Notes: a model not told the origin generated them from the sequence alone. 6,721 nt of DNA from Proteobacteria bacterium UBA7420 (GCA_002469975.1 DKMG01000049.1:6900-13620), one strand, 5' to 3'. Shown: positions 1-6,592, numbered from the stretch's first letter. Made by a program: numbers and translations.

Positions 1-377
1 TCAATCATTTGAGGAAGTACATGTTTGGCTGCGAAGATATGAGATTGAACATTTACATCCCAAATATTCTGCCAATCTGATGCCCCTACTTCAAAAAATC
101 CTGGTACACCTCCAATCCCAGCATTGGAACAGAAAATATCTGTGCCACCAGCATGCTCATCTGCCTTTTGAATGACATTAATAATTTCTTCTTCATTGCC
201 AACGTTCGCTTGAACAGCAATGCCATTGACTGAATCAGCTGTATCTTGAGCACCCTCTAAATTCATGTCTACAGCAATAACTGTTTTGGCTTCGGCTTGG
301 TGAAAAGCTTCACATAGAGCTTTACCAATACCGCTAGCTGCACCAGTGACAACAACTCGTTTGTTTTTGACATCCAT
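1..377 (-). CDS. Short-chain dehydrogenase/reductase (SDR), N-terminal part, cut by window edge
   Basis: This is the first 125 residues of a classical SDR; the rest lies beyond the left edge. These enzymes oxidise alcohols or reduce ketones with NAD(P)(H) in the cytoplasm. Visible Rossmann features are the cofactor glycine motif TGAASGIG (residues 11-18), an acidic residue at the end of the second strand (D37 in VDMN), which in this family favours NAD(H) over NADP(H), SNAG (84-87), and the helix asparagine N109 in WDVNV, part of the classical catalytic tetrad. The Ser, Tyr and Lys catalytic residues would lie outside the window, so activity and substrate cannot be judged. The start ATG (377-375) shares one base with the stop of the upstream MBL gene (TAATG), so translation is probably coupled. 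The overlap suggests it belongs to the same operon and pathway. Confidence 0.92.
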   Translation of the reverse strand, partial: MDVKNKRVVVTGAASGIGKALCEAFHQAEAKTVIAVDMNLEGAQDTADSVNGIAVQANVGNEEEIINVIQKADEHAGGTDIFCSNAGIGGVPGFFEVGASDWQNIWDVNVQSHIFAAKHVLPQMI

Positions 378-1429
378 TAATCTATCTCGGTAATTATTAT
401 GTCATCAGAGTCTAATGGCAAAATAACCATAGTGCCATCTTTGGCTGCACTCCAATCTTTCCTGATGTCATTTACTCCTCGAAAAAACATTCTCTCCATT
501 AAATTATTTCTAGGCGCTGGAGTTAAATGATAAAAAATTAAGTGATCAACATTGGCCAAATTAGCTGCTTGAGCTGCTTCAATTGGAGTTGTATGGTAAG
601 TCACGATATCATCTAACACTTTCACCAGCCCTTTATTGCCTGCTAAAGCCTCTTTCATAATATCTAATTGATGATTTGCTTGAGCCTCATGAAACAGCAC
701 ATCTGCATCTTTAGAAAATGTTATTAAATTCTTGCTATATCTTGTATCTCCGCTTATAACCATTGAACGTCCCTTATAATCGAATCTATAACCTAAAGCT
801 GGCTCAACTGGATCATGAGGAACCTTAAAAGCTGTAACCGTCAAACCATTCTCATTAATGATCACAGGATTAGATAAATCAATTGGGTGAGGGTTAAAGC
901 CAGCGATATCTATAGGAGCAACCTCATCACCATGATGCTCATACCTATACTGGTAATCTAGCTGATAGGCATCCTCAAAACCTTGAGTAACTAATTGAAC
1001 ACCTTCAGGGCCATAAACATCCATAGGTTTTGTATGTGCTGAATTAATCCATGTCATTAGATGCAGATCTGCAAGATCTGAGATGTGGTCTGAGTGAAGG
1101 TGAGTTAATAACGTAGCGCGAATCTTATTAGCATCTATCCTCCAATTATTGAGATTTGCTGCGCTGCCGTCTCCAATATCAACAACATAATAATTCCCAC
1201 CTGCATTGACTAAGATGCATGTTTGCGCTCTTCCTGGTGACGGGATTGGAGATCGGGAACCACACACAACAGCAGATAATGAATCATCATTTAAATCAGC
1301 AGTTGAGCTTCCTAAGCTTTGAATAAAGCCAAACATCATGCGATCTTGAACAGTGGGAACTCTTGTTAAAATAGAGACCAAAATAAAGCCTATGGCAGCA
1401 GCAATTGATATATATTTAAGAAGTTTCAT
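377..1429 (-). CDS. Membrane-anchored metallo-beta-lactamase-fold hydrolase (RNase Z/AtsA-like)
   Basis: A 350-residue zinc-dependent hydrolase. One hydrophobic segment near the N-terminus (about residues 6-22) acts as a signal anchor or signal peptide, placing the catalytic domain in the periplasm. The metal site looks complete: HLHSDH (110-115; H110, H112, D114, H115), H205 in VPHDP, D228 in SGDT, and H301 in FYHLTP. YHTT (H278-T281 region) is a further conserved-looking histidine segment. This ligand order is that of the RNase Z/ElaC-like branch, which includes the secreted arylsulfatase AtsA and phosphodiesterases. The exported location argues against tRNA processing. The reading frame is open 12 codons further upstream, but that would run into the preceding gene; the ATG at 1429-1427 has an AAGGA site 8 bases upstream and is followed directly by the anchor (MKLLKYIS), so it is preferred. 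Its stop overlaps the SDR start by one base. The exact ester hydrolysed (sulfate, phosphate, lactone) is unknown. Confidence 0.9.
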   Translation of the reverse strand: MKLLKYISIAAAIGFILVSILTRVPTVQDRMMFGFIQSLGSSTADLNDDSLSAVVCGSRSPIPSPGRAQTCILVNAGGNYYVVDIGDGSAANLNNWRIDANKIRATLLTHLHSDHISDLADLHLMTWINSAHTKPMDVYGPEGVQLVTQGFEDAYQLDYQYRYEHHGDEVAPIDIAGFNPHPIDLSNPVIINENGLTVTAFKVPHDPVEPALGYRFDYKGRSMVISGDTRYSKNLITFSKDADVLFHEAQANHQLDIMKEALAGNKGLVKVLDDIVTYHTTPIEAAQAANLANVDHLIFYHLTPAPRNNLMERMFFRGVNDIRKDWSAAKDGTMVILPLDSDDIIITEID

Positions 1430-1433
1430 AATA

Positions 1434-1811
1434 TTAATCCTTGGTTGCAATTCTTGAGCTAGCAAAAATTAAAAATAAACCTACAACTACCTCAACAACA
1501 ATTGCTGACATTACAAATGGTGCTCCGTACAAGGCAACTGAAAGAGTTCTATATAAAGCTGCTACCAGCAACAACATTGAAGGCGCGTAAAACCAATGAC
1601 GAGTTTGCGTGAGGGCTCCAATTAGTGTCATAGCACCTACAGTTATAAAGAAACTTCCCATATCACCAATTTGGGTACTCAGCCCAACTCCTTCTAATAA
1701 GGGCATACCTAATTGCGCTGCAATACTTGCAGGAGCAATAACCCACTGCAGTCCGTTTATTAAAAATAAGACCCCAAAAAGGCCTGCGACTATTCTTAAG
1801 ACATTATTCAT
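1434..1811 (-). CDS. Small four-helix membrane protein, DUF4345-like
   Basis: A 125-residue, strongly hydrophobic protein with four predicted transmembrane segments at about residues 4-24, 48-67, 73-95 and 98-118. The spacing and the motif STQIGDMGSFF (45-55), preceded by a GMPLLEGVG stretch, resemble the DUF4345 family of small inner-membrane proteins, whose function is not established. That assignment comes from recall of the family pattern and is moderate; a DoxX-like protein is the main alternative. The ATG follows a strong ribosome binding site and starts 12 bases after the sulfatase stop; its own stop is 4 bases before the MBL hydrolase start. It sits between two envelope hydrolases, so a role as membrane partner or in passage of substrate or product is possible but unproven. 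Confidence 0.82.
   Translation of the reverse strand: MNNVLRIVAGLFGVLFLINGLQWVIAPASIAAQLGMPLLEGVGLSTQIGDMGSFFITVGAMTLIGALTQTRHWFYAPSMLLLVAALYRTLSVALYGAPFVMSAIVVEVVVGLFLIFASSRIATKD
1438..1442 (-). promoter_or_regulatory. Ribosome binding site that sets the MBL hydrolase start
   Basis: AAGGA on the minus strand, 8 bases before the ATG at 1429-1427. It lies inside the last codons of the upstream membrane protein gene, whose stop (1436-1434) is 4 bases from this start. It supports the 350-residue form over the longer open frame starting at 1465. Confidence 0.75.
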
Positions 1812-1817
1812 TTTTTT

Positions 1818-1824
1818 CTCCTTT
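1818..1824 (-). promoter_or_regulatory. Strong ribosome binding site for the DUF4345-like gene
   Basis: AAAGGAG on the minus strand with a run of 6 A before the ATG at 1811-1809. It overlaps the sulfatase stop codon (1826-1824) and is among the strongest sites in the window. Confidence 0.75.
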
Positions 1825-3470
1825 TAATTTGACCAATAAATGTATTCATCTCCCTCTTCATACTGCTGCCCATCATATTTATCAATCATGACGGGGACTT
1901 CATATGATGCTGGGAATAAGGGATCTTTTTGTTCAGAGTTAAATTGAACTAAGAGCTCCTCAATCAACCTAACTTCTTCAGGATGATTTTTGATAATGTT
2001 ATTTTGTTCTACTGGATCTACTGAAGTATCAAATAACCAGCGCAAATTTTCTTTTATGCTAATAATGTATTTCCATTTTCCATGTAGAACGGATTGATGA
2101 TTGCCGGATCGCCAAAAAAGAGTTTGATGAGGTTGGGTAGTTTTTTCATTTTTTAAATAGGGTATTAAATTAACTCCGTCTAATTCATTTTCATTTGAAG
2201 ATTTAATTCTCGCCGCTGCAGCGATTGTAGAGAAAATATCAAAATGATGGACAGCATCATTAGAATTTTGTCCTGGATTGATTTCATCAGGCCAACTAAC
2301 TATGTATGGAACTCTGATTCCACCCTCAAAAAAACTTATTTTCCAGCCTCTATAGGGTTTATTAATATCATCTAGCTCAATGTAGTTTGCTCCACCGTTA
2401 TCACTGGTAAATATAATTAGCGTCTTACCATGTATATCTAGGTCTTTTAATTTCTGGACAACTTTTCCAACACTCCTATCAAGCGCAGCTATCATTCCTG
2501 AATATACCTGAAGATTATGACCTTCCATATGGCTCATTTGCTCAACATCACTTCTTAGGGCTTGGAGTGGGTTATGAATTGCCCAATGACTTAAATATAA
2601 AAAGAAAGGTCTATTTTTATTATTTTCAATTACCTTTAATGCTTCATCTGTGTAGTAGTCTGTAAGGTACTTATCGGGTGCAAATAAATCCCCTTTATTA
2701 AACGTCGCTGAATATTGACCAATGCCCCAAATCATCTTATCGATTCTTGTATCAAACTTAGCATTTACGACATCTGGATGGTCTTCAGGTAAATATAGCG
2801 GTCCAACCATAGACAAAGAATCCTGGAAGCCTTGACTGAGGGGATCCATGCCATATGCATGACCAAGATGCCACTTTCCTATGTGGGCTGTGTAATATCC
2901 TGAATCACGCAAAACCTCTGCAATAGTTATTTCTTCGGTAGGCATCCCTTGCTGCATAAATGGGGGGATTTTTGAAGCTACTTCTTGATCAATTCTTGCT
3001 CTGAGCCCTGTATCACTTTCTTCGGCAAGCCAATTCATGATCAATCTCCCCGCAGCAGGAACAGGAGTAAATTCATATCCAAATCTAGTTGGATATTTTC
3101 CAGTCATTATTGAAGCTCTAGAGGGAGCACAAGTTGCATTAGCGGCATAACCCCTTGAAAACAACATTCCGTTTTTTGCTAAGGCGTCAATGTTTTGGGT
3201 TTGAAGAGTTCCATCAGCCGCTCCACCGTTATGCATAGATATATCGTTATAACCCATATCATCAGCAAGAATTAGAATTATGTTTGGTCTATCATCTTCG
3301 CTAGCAACTTTTGGACCTTTAGACCATGAGGTAGGAATGTTTTCTTGAACAGGCATGGTGATGCTTGCTATCTTTGGTATGGACCAGATAAGAATATTTA
3401 CTTTGTATTCCCAGATTAAAAATCCAGAAATTAAAAATACTGTTAAGAAATAAAGTAAATTTTTAAGCAT
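1824..3470 (-). CDS. Type I (formylglycine-dependent) sulfatase, membrane-anchored
   Basis: A 548-residue member of the alkaline-phosphatase-fold sulfatases, which cleave sulfate esters. Residues 5-20 form a hydrophobic anchor without an obvious cleavage site, so the enzyme is probably tethered at the periplasmic face. The catalytic set is intact: metal aspartates D70 and D71 in ILADDMGYND; the CAPSR signature (114-118) whose C114 must be converted to formylglycine; K125 in TGKYPTR; K199 and H201 in GKWHLG; H299 in SHWAIHNP; D357 and N358 in TSDNGG; and K377 in the segment before GGIRVP. CxPSR is the target of the FGE-type or anSME-type maturase, and neither is encoded here. The length is normal for the family. 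The ATG lies 8 bases inside the end of the DUF2855 gene; an in-frame stop just upstream leaves no earlier start, and the Shine-Dalgarno is poor, which suggests translational coupling. The substrate (polysaccharide, steroid, aryl or alkyl sulfate) cannot be read from the sequence. Confidence 0.96.
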   Translation of the reverse strand: MLKNLLYFLTVFLISGFLIWEYKVNILIWSIPKIASITMPVQENIPTSWSKGPKVASEDDRPNIILILADDMGYNDISMHNGGAADGTLQTQNIDALAKNGMLFSRGYAANATCAPSRASIMTGKYPTRFGYEFTPVPAAGRLIMNWLAEESDTGLRARIDQEVASKIPPFMQQGMPTEEITIAEVLRDSGYYTAHIGKWHLGHAYGMDPLSQGFQDSLSMVGPLYLPEDHPDVVNAKFDTRIDKMIWGIGQYSATFNKGDLFAPDKYLTDYYTDEALKVIENNKNRPFFLYLSHWAIHNPLQALRSDVEQMSHMEGHNLQVYSGMIAALDRSVGKVVQKLKDLDIHGKTLIIFTSDNGGANYIELDDINKPYRGWKISFFEGGIRVPYIVSWPDEINPGQNSNDAVHHFDIFSTIAAAARIKSSNENELDGVNLIPYLKNEKTTQPHQTLFWRSGNHQSVLHGKWKYIISIKENLRWLFDTSVDPVEQNNIIKNHPEEVRLIEELLVQFNSEQKDPLFPASYEVPVMIDKYDGQQYEEGDEYIYWSN

Positions 3471-4569
3471 CTTTTAGATTAACTATAATACCTTCATTTG
3501 GATTGATCTTTCCTGCAACCATTTCTTCATAGATGCTAGTAAAATTTTCTAAACCATGAATTTCTTTGACTTGCATCCAATTTTTACTTTGTATTGCTCT
3601 GGCAGTCATGAACGAATTTGTTTTTTCAGCATAGCCATCGCGCCCCCAGTCTCCAATGCGTTTTTGGATGTGAGCTGGAGCAAAAAAGAATTCAGTTCTA
3701 TCTCTGAGCATTGCTTGACCTAAAGCATCTTCTGCAGTGGTCTCATTATCCCAATGAGTCATGCCCACCGTAAGGCACTTGAGCATGTTATCACCCAACT
3801 CCCCATGAAGAGTTCCAAGAATTTCTCGATTACCAGCCATATCAACCATCACAGAACCCAAGGAATAATCTACATTACTGAGCTCATCGTAAGAAATCAC
3901 CTCATCATAACAGCCAAGGTTTTCCACAAACTGTGAGTTTGATGGAGATGTAAGGCCAACTATTTTTGGTGCATTTTCAGTATCAGCTAAACCTTGAGCC
4001 AGACCAATGGCAGTTTTACTCGAAGCACTAACTACAATTACTTGAGATGCTCCAAGGTATGAATCTTCAGCTAAAGAGTCGCATAAACAAAATGCCGTAA
4101 TATGAAGTGGAAATAAAAGAGCTCTAACTGCATCCATGGATGGATCATAATTTTGATCTCCATTAAGCCTCACATAATTATTGTAAACAGGGGGGAGTTC
4201 TTTACGGTGCTCTTTGCCATCACTAAAACTTTGATCAGAGACTTTGATTGGACTTAAAGTTAATGAGTCTGCAGCTGGAAAATAACCAAAAAGTCGCTCG
4301 CCAACATTCAAATCTTCAATGTTTGAATGGGTGATTTCAGCAAACCCCCACATAGGTATGCAACCCCATTCATTCTTTTCATCTTGTGCTGCTGGAAAAA
4401 ATTTCCAATAACCAATCGTATCTCCGGCGACACCGTAAGTTACGTTATTAGCTGTAAAAGCAAAGCTTTCAATCTTAACTGCAATCTCACCATCATGAAT
4501 AGAAACTGAATCAGTATCTACAATTCTTGAATTTGTTAAATCAGATTTAAAAGTTTGAAATTGACTCAT
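3463..4569 (-). CDS. DUF2855 family protein (divergent medium-chain dehydrogenase-like)
   Basis: A 368-residue cytoplasmic protein matching the DUF2855 pattern, a family of unknown function related to zinc-less medium-chain dehydrogenases/reductases. The N-terminal GroES-like half carries FTANNVTYGVAGD (38-50), GYWKFFPA (53-60), WGFAE (74-78) and GERLFGYFP (90-98). The C-terminal half has a Rossmann-like core in which the usual glycine-rich loop is replaced by SASSKTA (181-187), followed by VDMAGN (242-247) and VGMTHWD (268-274). No typical catalytic or structural zinc Cys/His cluster is seen. A nucleotide-dependent reductase role is plausible from the fold, but the substrate is unknown. The ATG has a good AAAGGA site 7 bases upstream, 16 bases after the preceding gene's stop. 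Its 3' end overlaps the sulfatase start by 8 bases, tying the two genes together. Confidence 0.92.
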   Translation of the reverse strand: MSQFQTFKSDLTNSRIVDTDSVSIHDGEIAVKIESFAFTANNVTYGVAGDTIGYWKFFPAAQDEKNEWGCIPMWGFAEITHSNIEDLNVGERLFGYFPAADSLTLSPIKVSDQSFSDGKEHRKELPPVYNNYVRLNGDQNYDPSMDAVRALLFPLHITAFCLCDSLAEDSYLGASQVIVVSASSKTAIGLAQGLADTENAPKIVGLTSPSNSQFVENLGCYDEVISYDELSNVDYSLGSVMVDMAGNREILGTLHGELGDNMLKCLTVGMTHWDNETTAEDALGQAMLRDRTEFFFAPAHIQKRIGDWGRDGYAEKTNSFMTARAIQSKNWMQVKEIHGLENFTSIYEEMVAGKINPNEGIIVNLKDA

Positions 4570-4576
4570 AATTTTT

Positions 4577-4582
4577 TCCTTT
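4577..4582 (-). promoter_or_regulatory. Ribosome binding site for the DUF2855 gene
   Basis: AAAGGA on the minus strand, 7 bases before the ATG at 4569-4567, in the 16-base gap after the preceding membrane protein gene. It supports the assigned start. Confidence 0.7.
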
Positions 4583-4585
4583 GGA

Positions 4586-5062
4586 TTATTTTTTTTCTAT
4601 TAGTGAAAGACTGAAAAGTATTATTAAAAGAAAAGTAATATAAGGAGCCCCAACTGCCCCTGGAGTTGCTCCAACGGTATAAATGCCTTGCACAGCTATG
4701 TCTTCTCTTATCAATGGATAACCGAAAGTTCTGAAGCTCCACTCAAATAACCACAGCAAATACATTAATGGAATGAGTGCTCTGTATCGAAATATAACAA
4801 CCCAGCAAACTAAGCAAAAAATTAGTTGCGCAAAACCCCATAATGAAAAAAATCTATAAATTAAAATCATGGGGTCTGGGTCGCCCGCAATCATTGTAAA
4901 GTTAGCTATTTCATGAAACCCATACTGCTCAAATAACATGTGAATTATTGATCGCCATGTCATCAAAAGCGTGAAAGCTATAAACCCCCAAAGCGCAATC
5001 TTGTATCCTCGAAAATCATTGTTAGCACTTTCAGGGAAGAGTTTATTCAAAATTAAATCCAT
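4586..5062 (-). CDS. Multi-pass membrane protein of unknown family
   Basis: A hydrophobic protein of 158 residues from the ATG at 5062-5060. Four transmembrane segments are likely, at roughly residues 22-41, 66-86, 88-109 and 137-155, with a polar loop containing AGDPDP between the first two and a short charged tail (EKK). I do not recognise the family. It is rich in Trp, Phe and Tyr near the membrane boundaries, and no catalytic motif stands out. The start is uncertain: the frame also opens at a TTG (5077-5075), giving five more residues, and GAGG lies directly against the ATG, too close for ideal spacing. Either start lies inside the end of the anchored DUF1330 gene (overlap 20 or 35 bases), so translation is probably coupled. 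The next gene starts 16 bases after its stop. Position suggests a membrane partner for the neighbouring envelope proteins; this is inference. Confidence 0.82.
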   Translation of the reverse strand: MDLILNKLFPESANNDFRGYKIALWGFIAFTLLMTWRSIIHMLFEQYGFHEIANFTMIAGDPDPMILIYRFFSLWGFAQLIFCLVCWVVIFRYRALIPLMYLLWLFEWSFRTFGYPLIREDIAVQGIYTVGATPGAVGAPYITFLLIILFSLSLIEKK

Positions 5063-5549
5063 CCTCGGTGACTTCAATATTTAGTTGTCCGGCTAAGCCT
5101 GCTGTCCTGTGCTTTTCACTTTCTCTGTACTCGTCACTTGTAGCCATGTTAAACATAGCTTTTCTGCTGGGATACCTTACAACTGCGACAACATCCCAGA
5201 GCTCTTCAACCTCACCAAGAATGAGTCGATTAACCTCTCCACCAAATATTGGTTCAGCGCCAACTTTGTCCAAATGCCCTATAATCTCATCAGTATAAAT
5301 AGCATATGCCTCTCTTCCAGTAAGATCAGTTTCTCTTCCATCGGCATATTCTGCCTTTTCTTTAAACTTGATAAGATTGACTGCCAAAAATGGAACATCT
5401 TCTCCTAATGCAAATCCTGCAACTTGCACTGAAGATGGGGTCACCGCATTCTTAAAAATCTTTTCCTCATTATTGTTAGAATTTCCATCAAAGAAAAAAA
5501 GAAAAAATCCAATTAGTAATATTGCGGTAAAGAAAAAATATTTCTTCAT
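5043..5549 (-). CDS. DUF1330 family protein with N-terminal membrane anchor (paralog 2)
   Basis: A 168-residue protein made of a hydrophobic N-terminus (residues 4-20, preceded by two lysines), an Asn/Glu-rich linker (about 21-35) and a DUF1330-type dimeric alpha/beta-barrel (ferredoxin-like) domain. No clear signal-peptidase site follows the hydrophobic stretch, so an uncleaved anchor with the domain in the periplasm is likely. Residues 60-159 align without gaps to residues 32-131 of the gene immediately upstream, with 66 of 100 identical by hand count, so the two are tandem duplicates. Shared blocks include KFKEKAEY, DGRETDLTG, RYPSRKAMF, ESEKHR and GQLNIE. Related barrel domains include oxygenases, decarboxylases and dehalogenases, but DUF1330 itself has no settled function. 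It overlaps the upstream paralog by 4 bases (ATGA) with only a weak AAGAAG site, and overlaps the downstream membrane protein gene by about 20 bases. Confidence 0.9.
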   Translation of the reverse strand: MKKYFFFTAILLIGFFLFFFDGNSNNNEEKIFKNAVTPSSVQVAGFALGEDVPFLAVNLIKFKEKAEYADGRETDLTGREAYAIYTDEIIGHLDKVGAEPIFGGEVNRLILGEVEELWDVVAVVRYPSRKAMFNMATSDEYRESEKHRTAGLAGQLNIEVTEDGFNFE

Positions 5550-5962
5550 AATAATTCGTCTTCTTTAAGCTCGATATTTAACTGTCCTTCTAGACCAGCC
5601 GATCTATGTTTTTCGCTCTCTAAGTAATCGGGGTCCATGATCATCTCAAACATGGCTTTTCGGCTTGGGTACCTAGCAATTGCAATGCTATCCCATAGAT
5701 CTTCAGCCTCTCCAATCATGAGGCGACTTACTTTGCCAGATAAAACCCAATTTGCTCCTACTTTTTTAAGATGCTCTACAACTTCTTTACCATAAATAGA
5801 ATAGGCCTCTTTTCCAGTAAGATCTGTCTCTCTTCCATCCTCATATTCAGCTTTTTCTTTAAACTTTAAAAGATTCAGCATTGTTATGGGTGTGTCAGTA
5901 TCACCCTCAAGAAATCCCTCAATCTGAGTTTTATGAGGTTTTAAATGGTTTTTTACCTCCAT
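5546..5962 (-). CDS. DUF1330 family protein, soluble (paralog 1)
   Basis: A 138-residue protein with no signal peptide or membrane segment, so probably cytoplasmic. It has the DUF1330 layout: first strand PITMLNLLKFKEKAEY (25-40), the DGRETDLTG loop (42-50), a helix with EAYSIYGKEVVEHL, then RLMIGEAEDLWD, RYPSRKAMFEM (98-107) and the terminal ESEKHRSAGLEGQLNIE block (115-131). Conserved polar residues shared with its paralog, including H119 in ESEKHR and R98, are candidates for a functional site. These proteins usually dimerise through the sheet. The ATG is 2 bases past the GST stop and is led by GGGAG at 7 bases; its stop overlaps the anchored paralog's start as ATGA. The tight link with a GST and oxidoreductase-type genes suggests a metabolic role, not a structural one. 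Confidence 0.9.
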   Translation of the reverse strand: MEVKNHLKPHKTQIEGFLEGDTDTPITMLNLLKFKEKAEYEDGRETDLTGKEAYSIYGKEVVEHLKKVGANWVLSGKVSRLMIGEAEDLWDSIAIARYPSRKAMFEMIMDPDYLESEKHRSAGLEGQLNIELKEDELL

Positions 5963-5964
5963 AA

Positions 5965-6579
5965 TTATTCTCCCATCGTAATGGCTTTTTGAAAGGCAGG
6001 TCTTGCATTGATTCGTGCAACATAGTCTTTGATATTTTGCATTTCCTCACTCACACATCCCAGTCTATTGGCCATAAAACATGAATGTCCAAGCATTAAA
6101 TCTGCAGCAGAGAAATCTCCAATTAAATAATCTTTACCGGCAAGCGCATCATTCACTGGAGCAAGTGCCTTGGATAGTAATTTCTTGGCTTGATTTAATA
6201 CAACTTCATCTCTTCTATCAGGTGGCAATAAAATTGTTTGAACAACAATTTGATTCATGGGAGGCATAACCATGCCCTCGCAATAGTGATACCACTGAAG
6301 GTAAAAAGGAAATTCAGGGGCATCTGAATTGGGCTTCAACCCTCCATTCTTATGTCTCTCTAAAACATAATCAATGATGGCGCCTGACTCAAAAATTGAA
6401 ATATCGCCATCTTCCAAAACAGGAACCCTTCCAAGAGCATGTCTTGATCTATGCTCTGGAGATTTCAAGCCTTCTTTAGTGAATGGCATAATATTTACTT
6501 CATATTCAAGCCCTAACTCCTCTAGAAGCCAGACCACTCGTCCCGCTCTAGTTCCTGCAACAAAATGTACTTTTAGCAT
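5965..6579 (-). CDS. Glutathione S-transferase-like protein
   Basis: A 204-residue cytoplasmic protein with the full two-domain GST layout. The N-terminal thioredoxin-fold domain has the helix-1 pattern RVVWLLEELGLEYE (14-27), the cis-proline loop GRVPVLEDG (50-58; P53) and the glutathione-binding ES pair (E64, S65) followed by AIIDYVLERH. The all-helical C-terminal domain contains YLIGDFSAAD (151-160) with the N-capping box S157-D160, a folding hallmark of the superfamily. The usual catalytic Ser/Tyr/Cys region near residue 10 reads GTRAG, so the catalytic residue is not obvious; T10 is a candidate. GSTs conjugate glutathione to electrophiles or catalyse isomerisation, reduction or ether cleavage; which applies here is unknown. 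The ATG has a strong AGGAG site. It begins 13 bases after the preceding gene and ends 2 bases before the soluble DUF1330 gene. Confidence 0.94.
   Translation of the reverse strand: MLKVHFVAGTRAGRVVWLLEELGLEYEVNIMPFTKEGLKSPEHRSRHALGRVPVLEDGDISIFESGAIIDYVLERHKNGGLKPNSDAPEFPFYLQWYHYCEGMVMPPMNQIVVQTILLPPDRRDEVVLNQAKKLLSKALAPVNDALAGKDYLIGDFSAADLMLGHSCFMANRLGCVSEEMQNIKDYVARINARPAFQKAITMGE
5970..5974 (-). promoter_or_regulatory. Ribosome binding site for the soluble DUF1330 gene
   Basis: GGGAG on the minus strand, 7 bases before the ATG at 5962-5960. It is embedded in the final codons of the GST gene (stop 5967-5965), so the two genes are translated in close succession. Confidence 0.7.
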
Positions 6580-6585
6580 CGCTTT

Positions 6586-6590
6586 CTCCT
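6586..6590 (-). promoter_or_regulatory. Ribosome binding site for the GST gene
   Basis: AGGAG on the minus strand with a 6-base spacer to the ATG at 6579-6577. It lies in the 13-base gap after the upstream gene's stop and supports the GST start. Confidence 0.75.
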
Positions 6591-6592
6591 AT

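Noticed and set aside
1062..1073. Perfect 12-base palindrome TGCAGATCTGCA, with a second AGATCT just after it
   Set aside because: It lies within the MBL hydrolase coding region next to the metal motif and encodes conserved-looking residues (ADLHL); no promoter or gene start is near, so chance is the simpler explanation.
1609..1827. Plus-strand open frame of 72 codons opposite the DUF4345-like gene
   Set aside because: It lies antisense to a clearly coding, well-led gene and has no ribosome binding site or family resemblance; it is a shadow frame.
3481..3490. TATTATAGTT on the minus strand resembling a -10 box before the sulfatase
   Set aside because: It is inside the coding end of DUF2855 in AT-rich sequence and no matching -35 element was seen; an internal promoter is not supported.
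3754..4509. Two 60-codon plus-strand frames (3754-3936 and 4327-4509)
   Set aside because: Both lie fully inside the DUF2855 gene on the opposite strand and show no domain.
5068..5568. Three overlapping plus-strand open frames (66-99 codons)
   Set aside because: They are antisense to the anchored DUF1330 gene, whose reading is confirmed by 66% identity to its neighbour; the composition is low complexity and Ser/Asn-rich.
5546..5962. Possibility that the tandem DUF1330 genes are one gene split by a frameshift
   Set aside because: Each holds a complete copy of the domain, with its own start and stop joined by a normal ATGA overlap, so they are two genes and not fragments.
6081..6269. 62-codon plus-strand frame
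   Set aside because: It is antisense to the GST C-terminal domain, which carries recognisable motifs in the minus frame.
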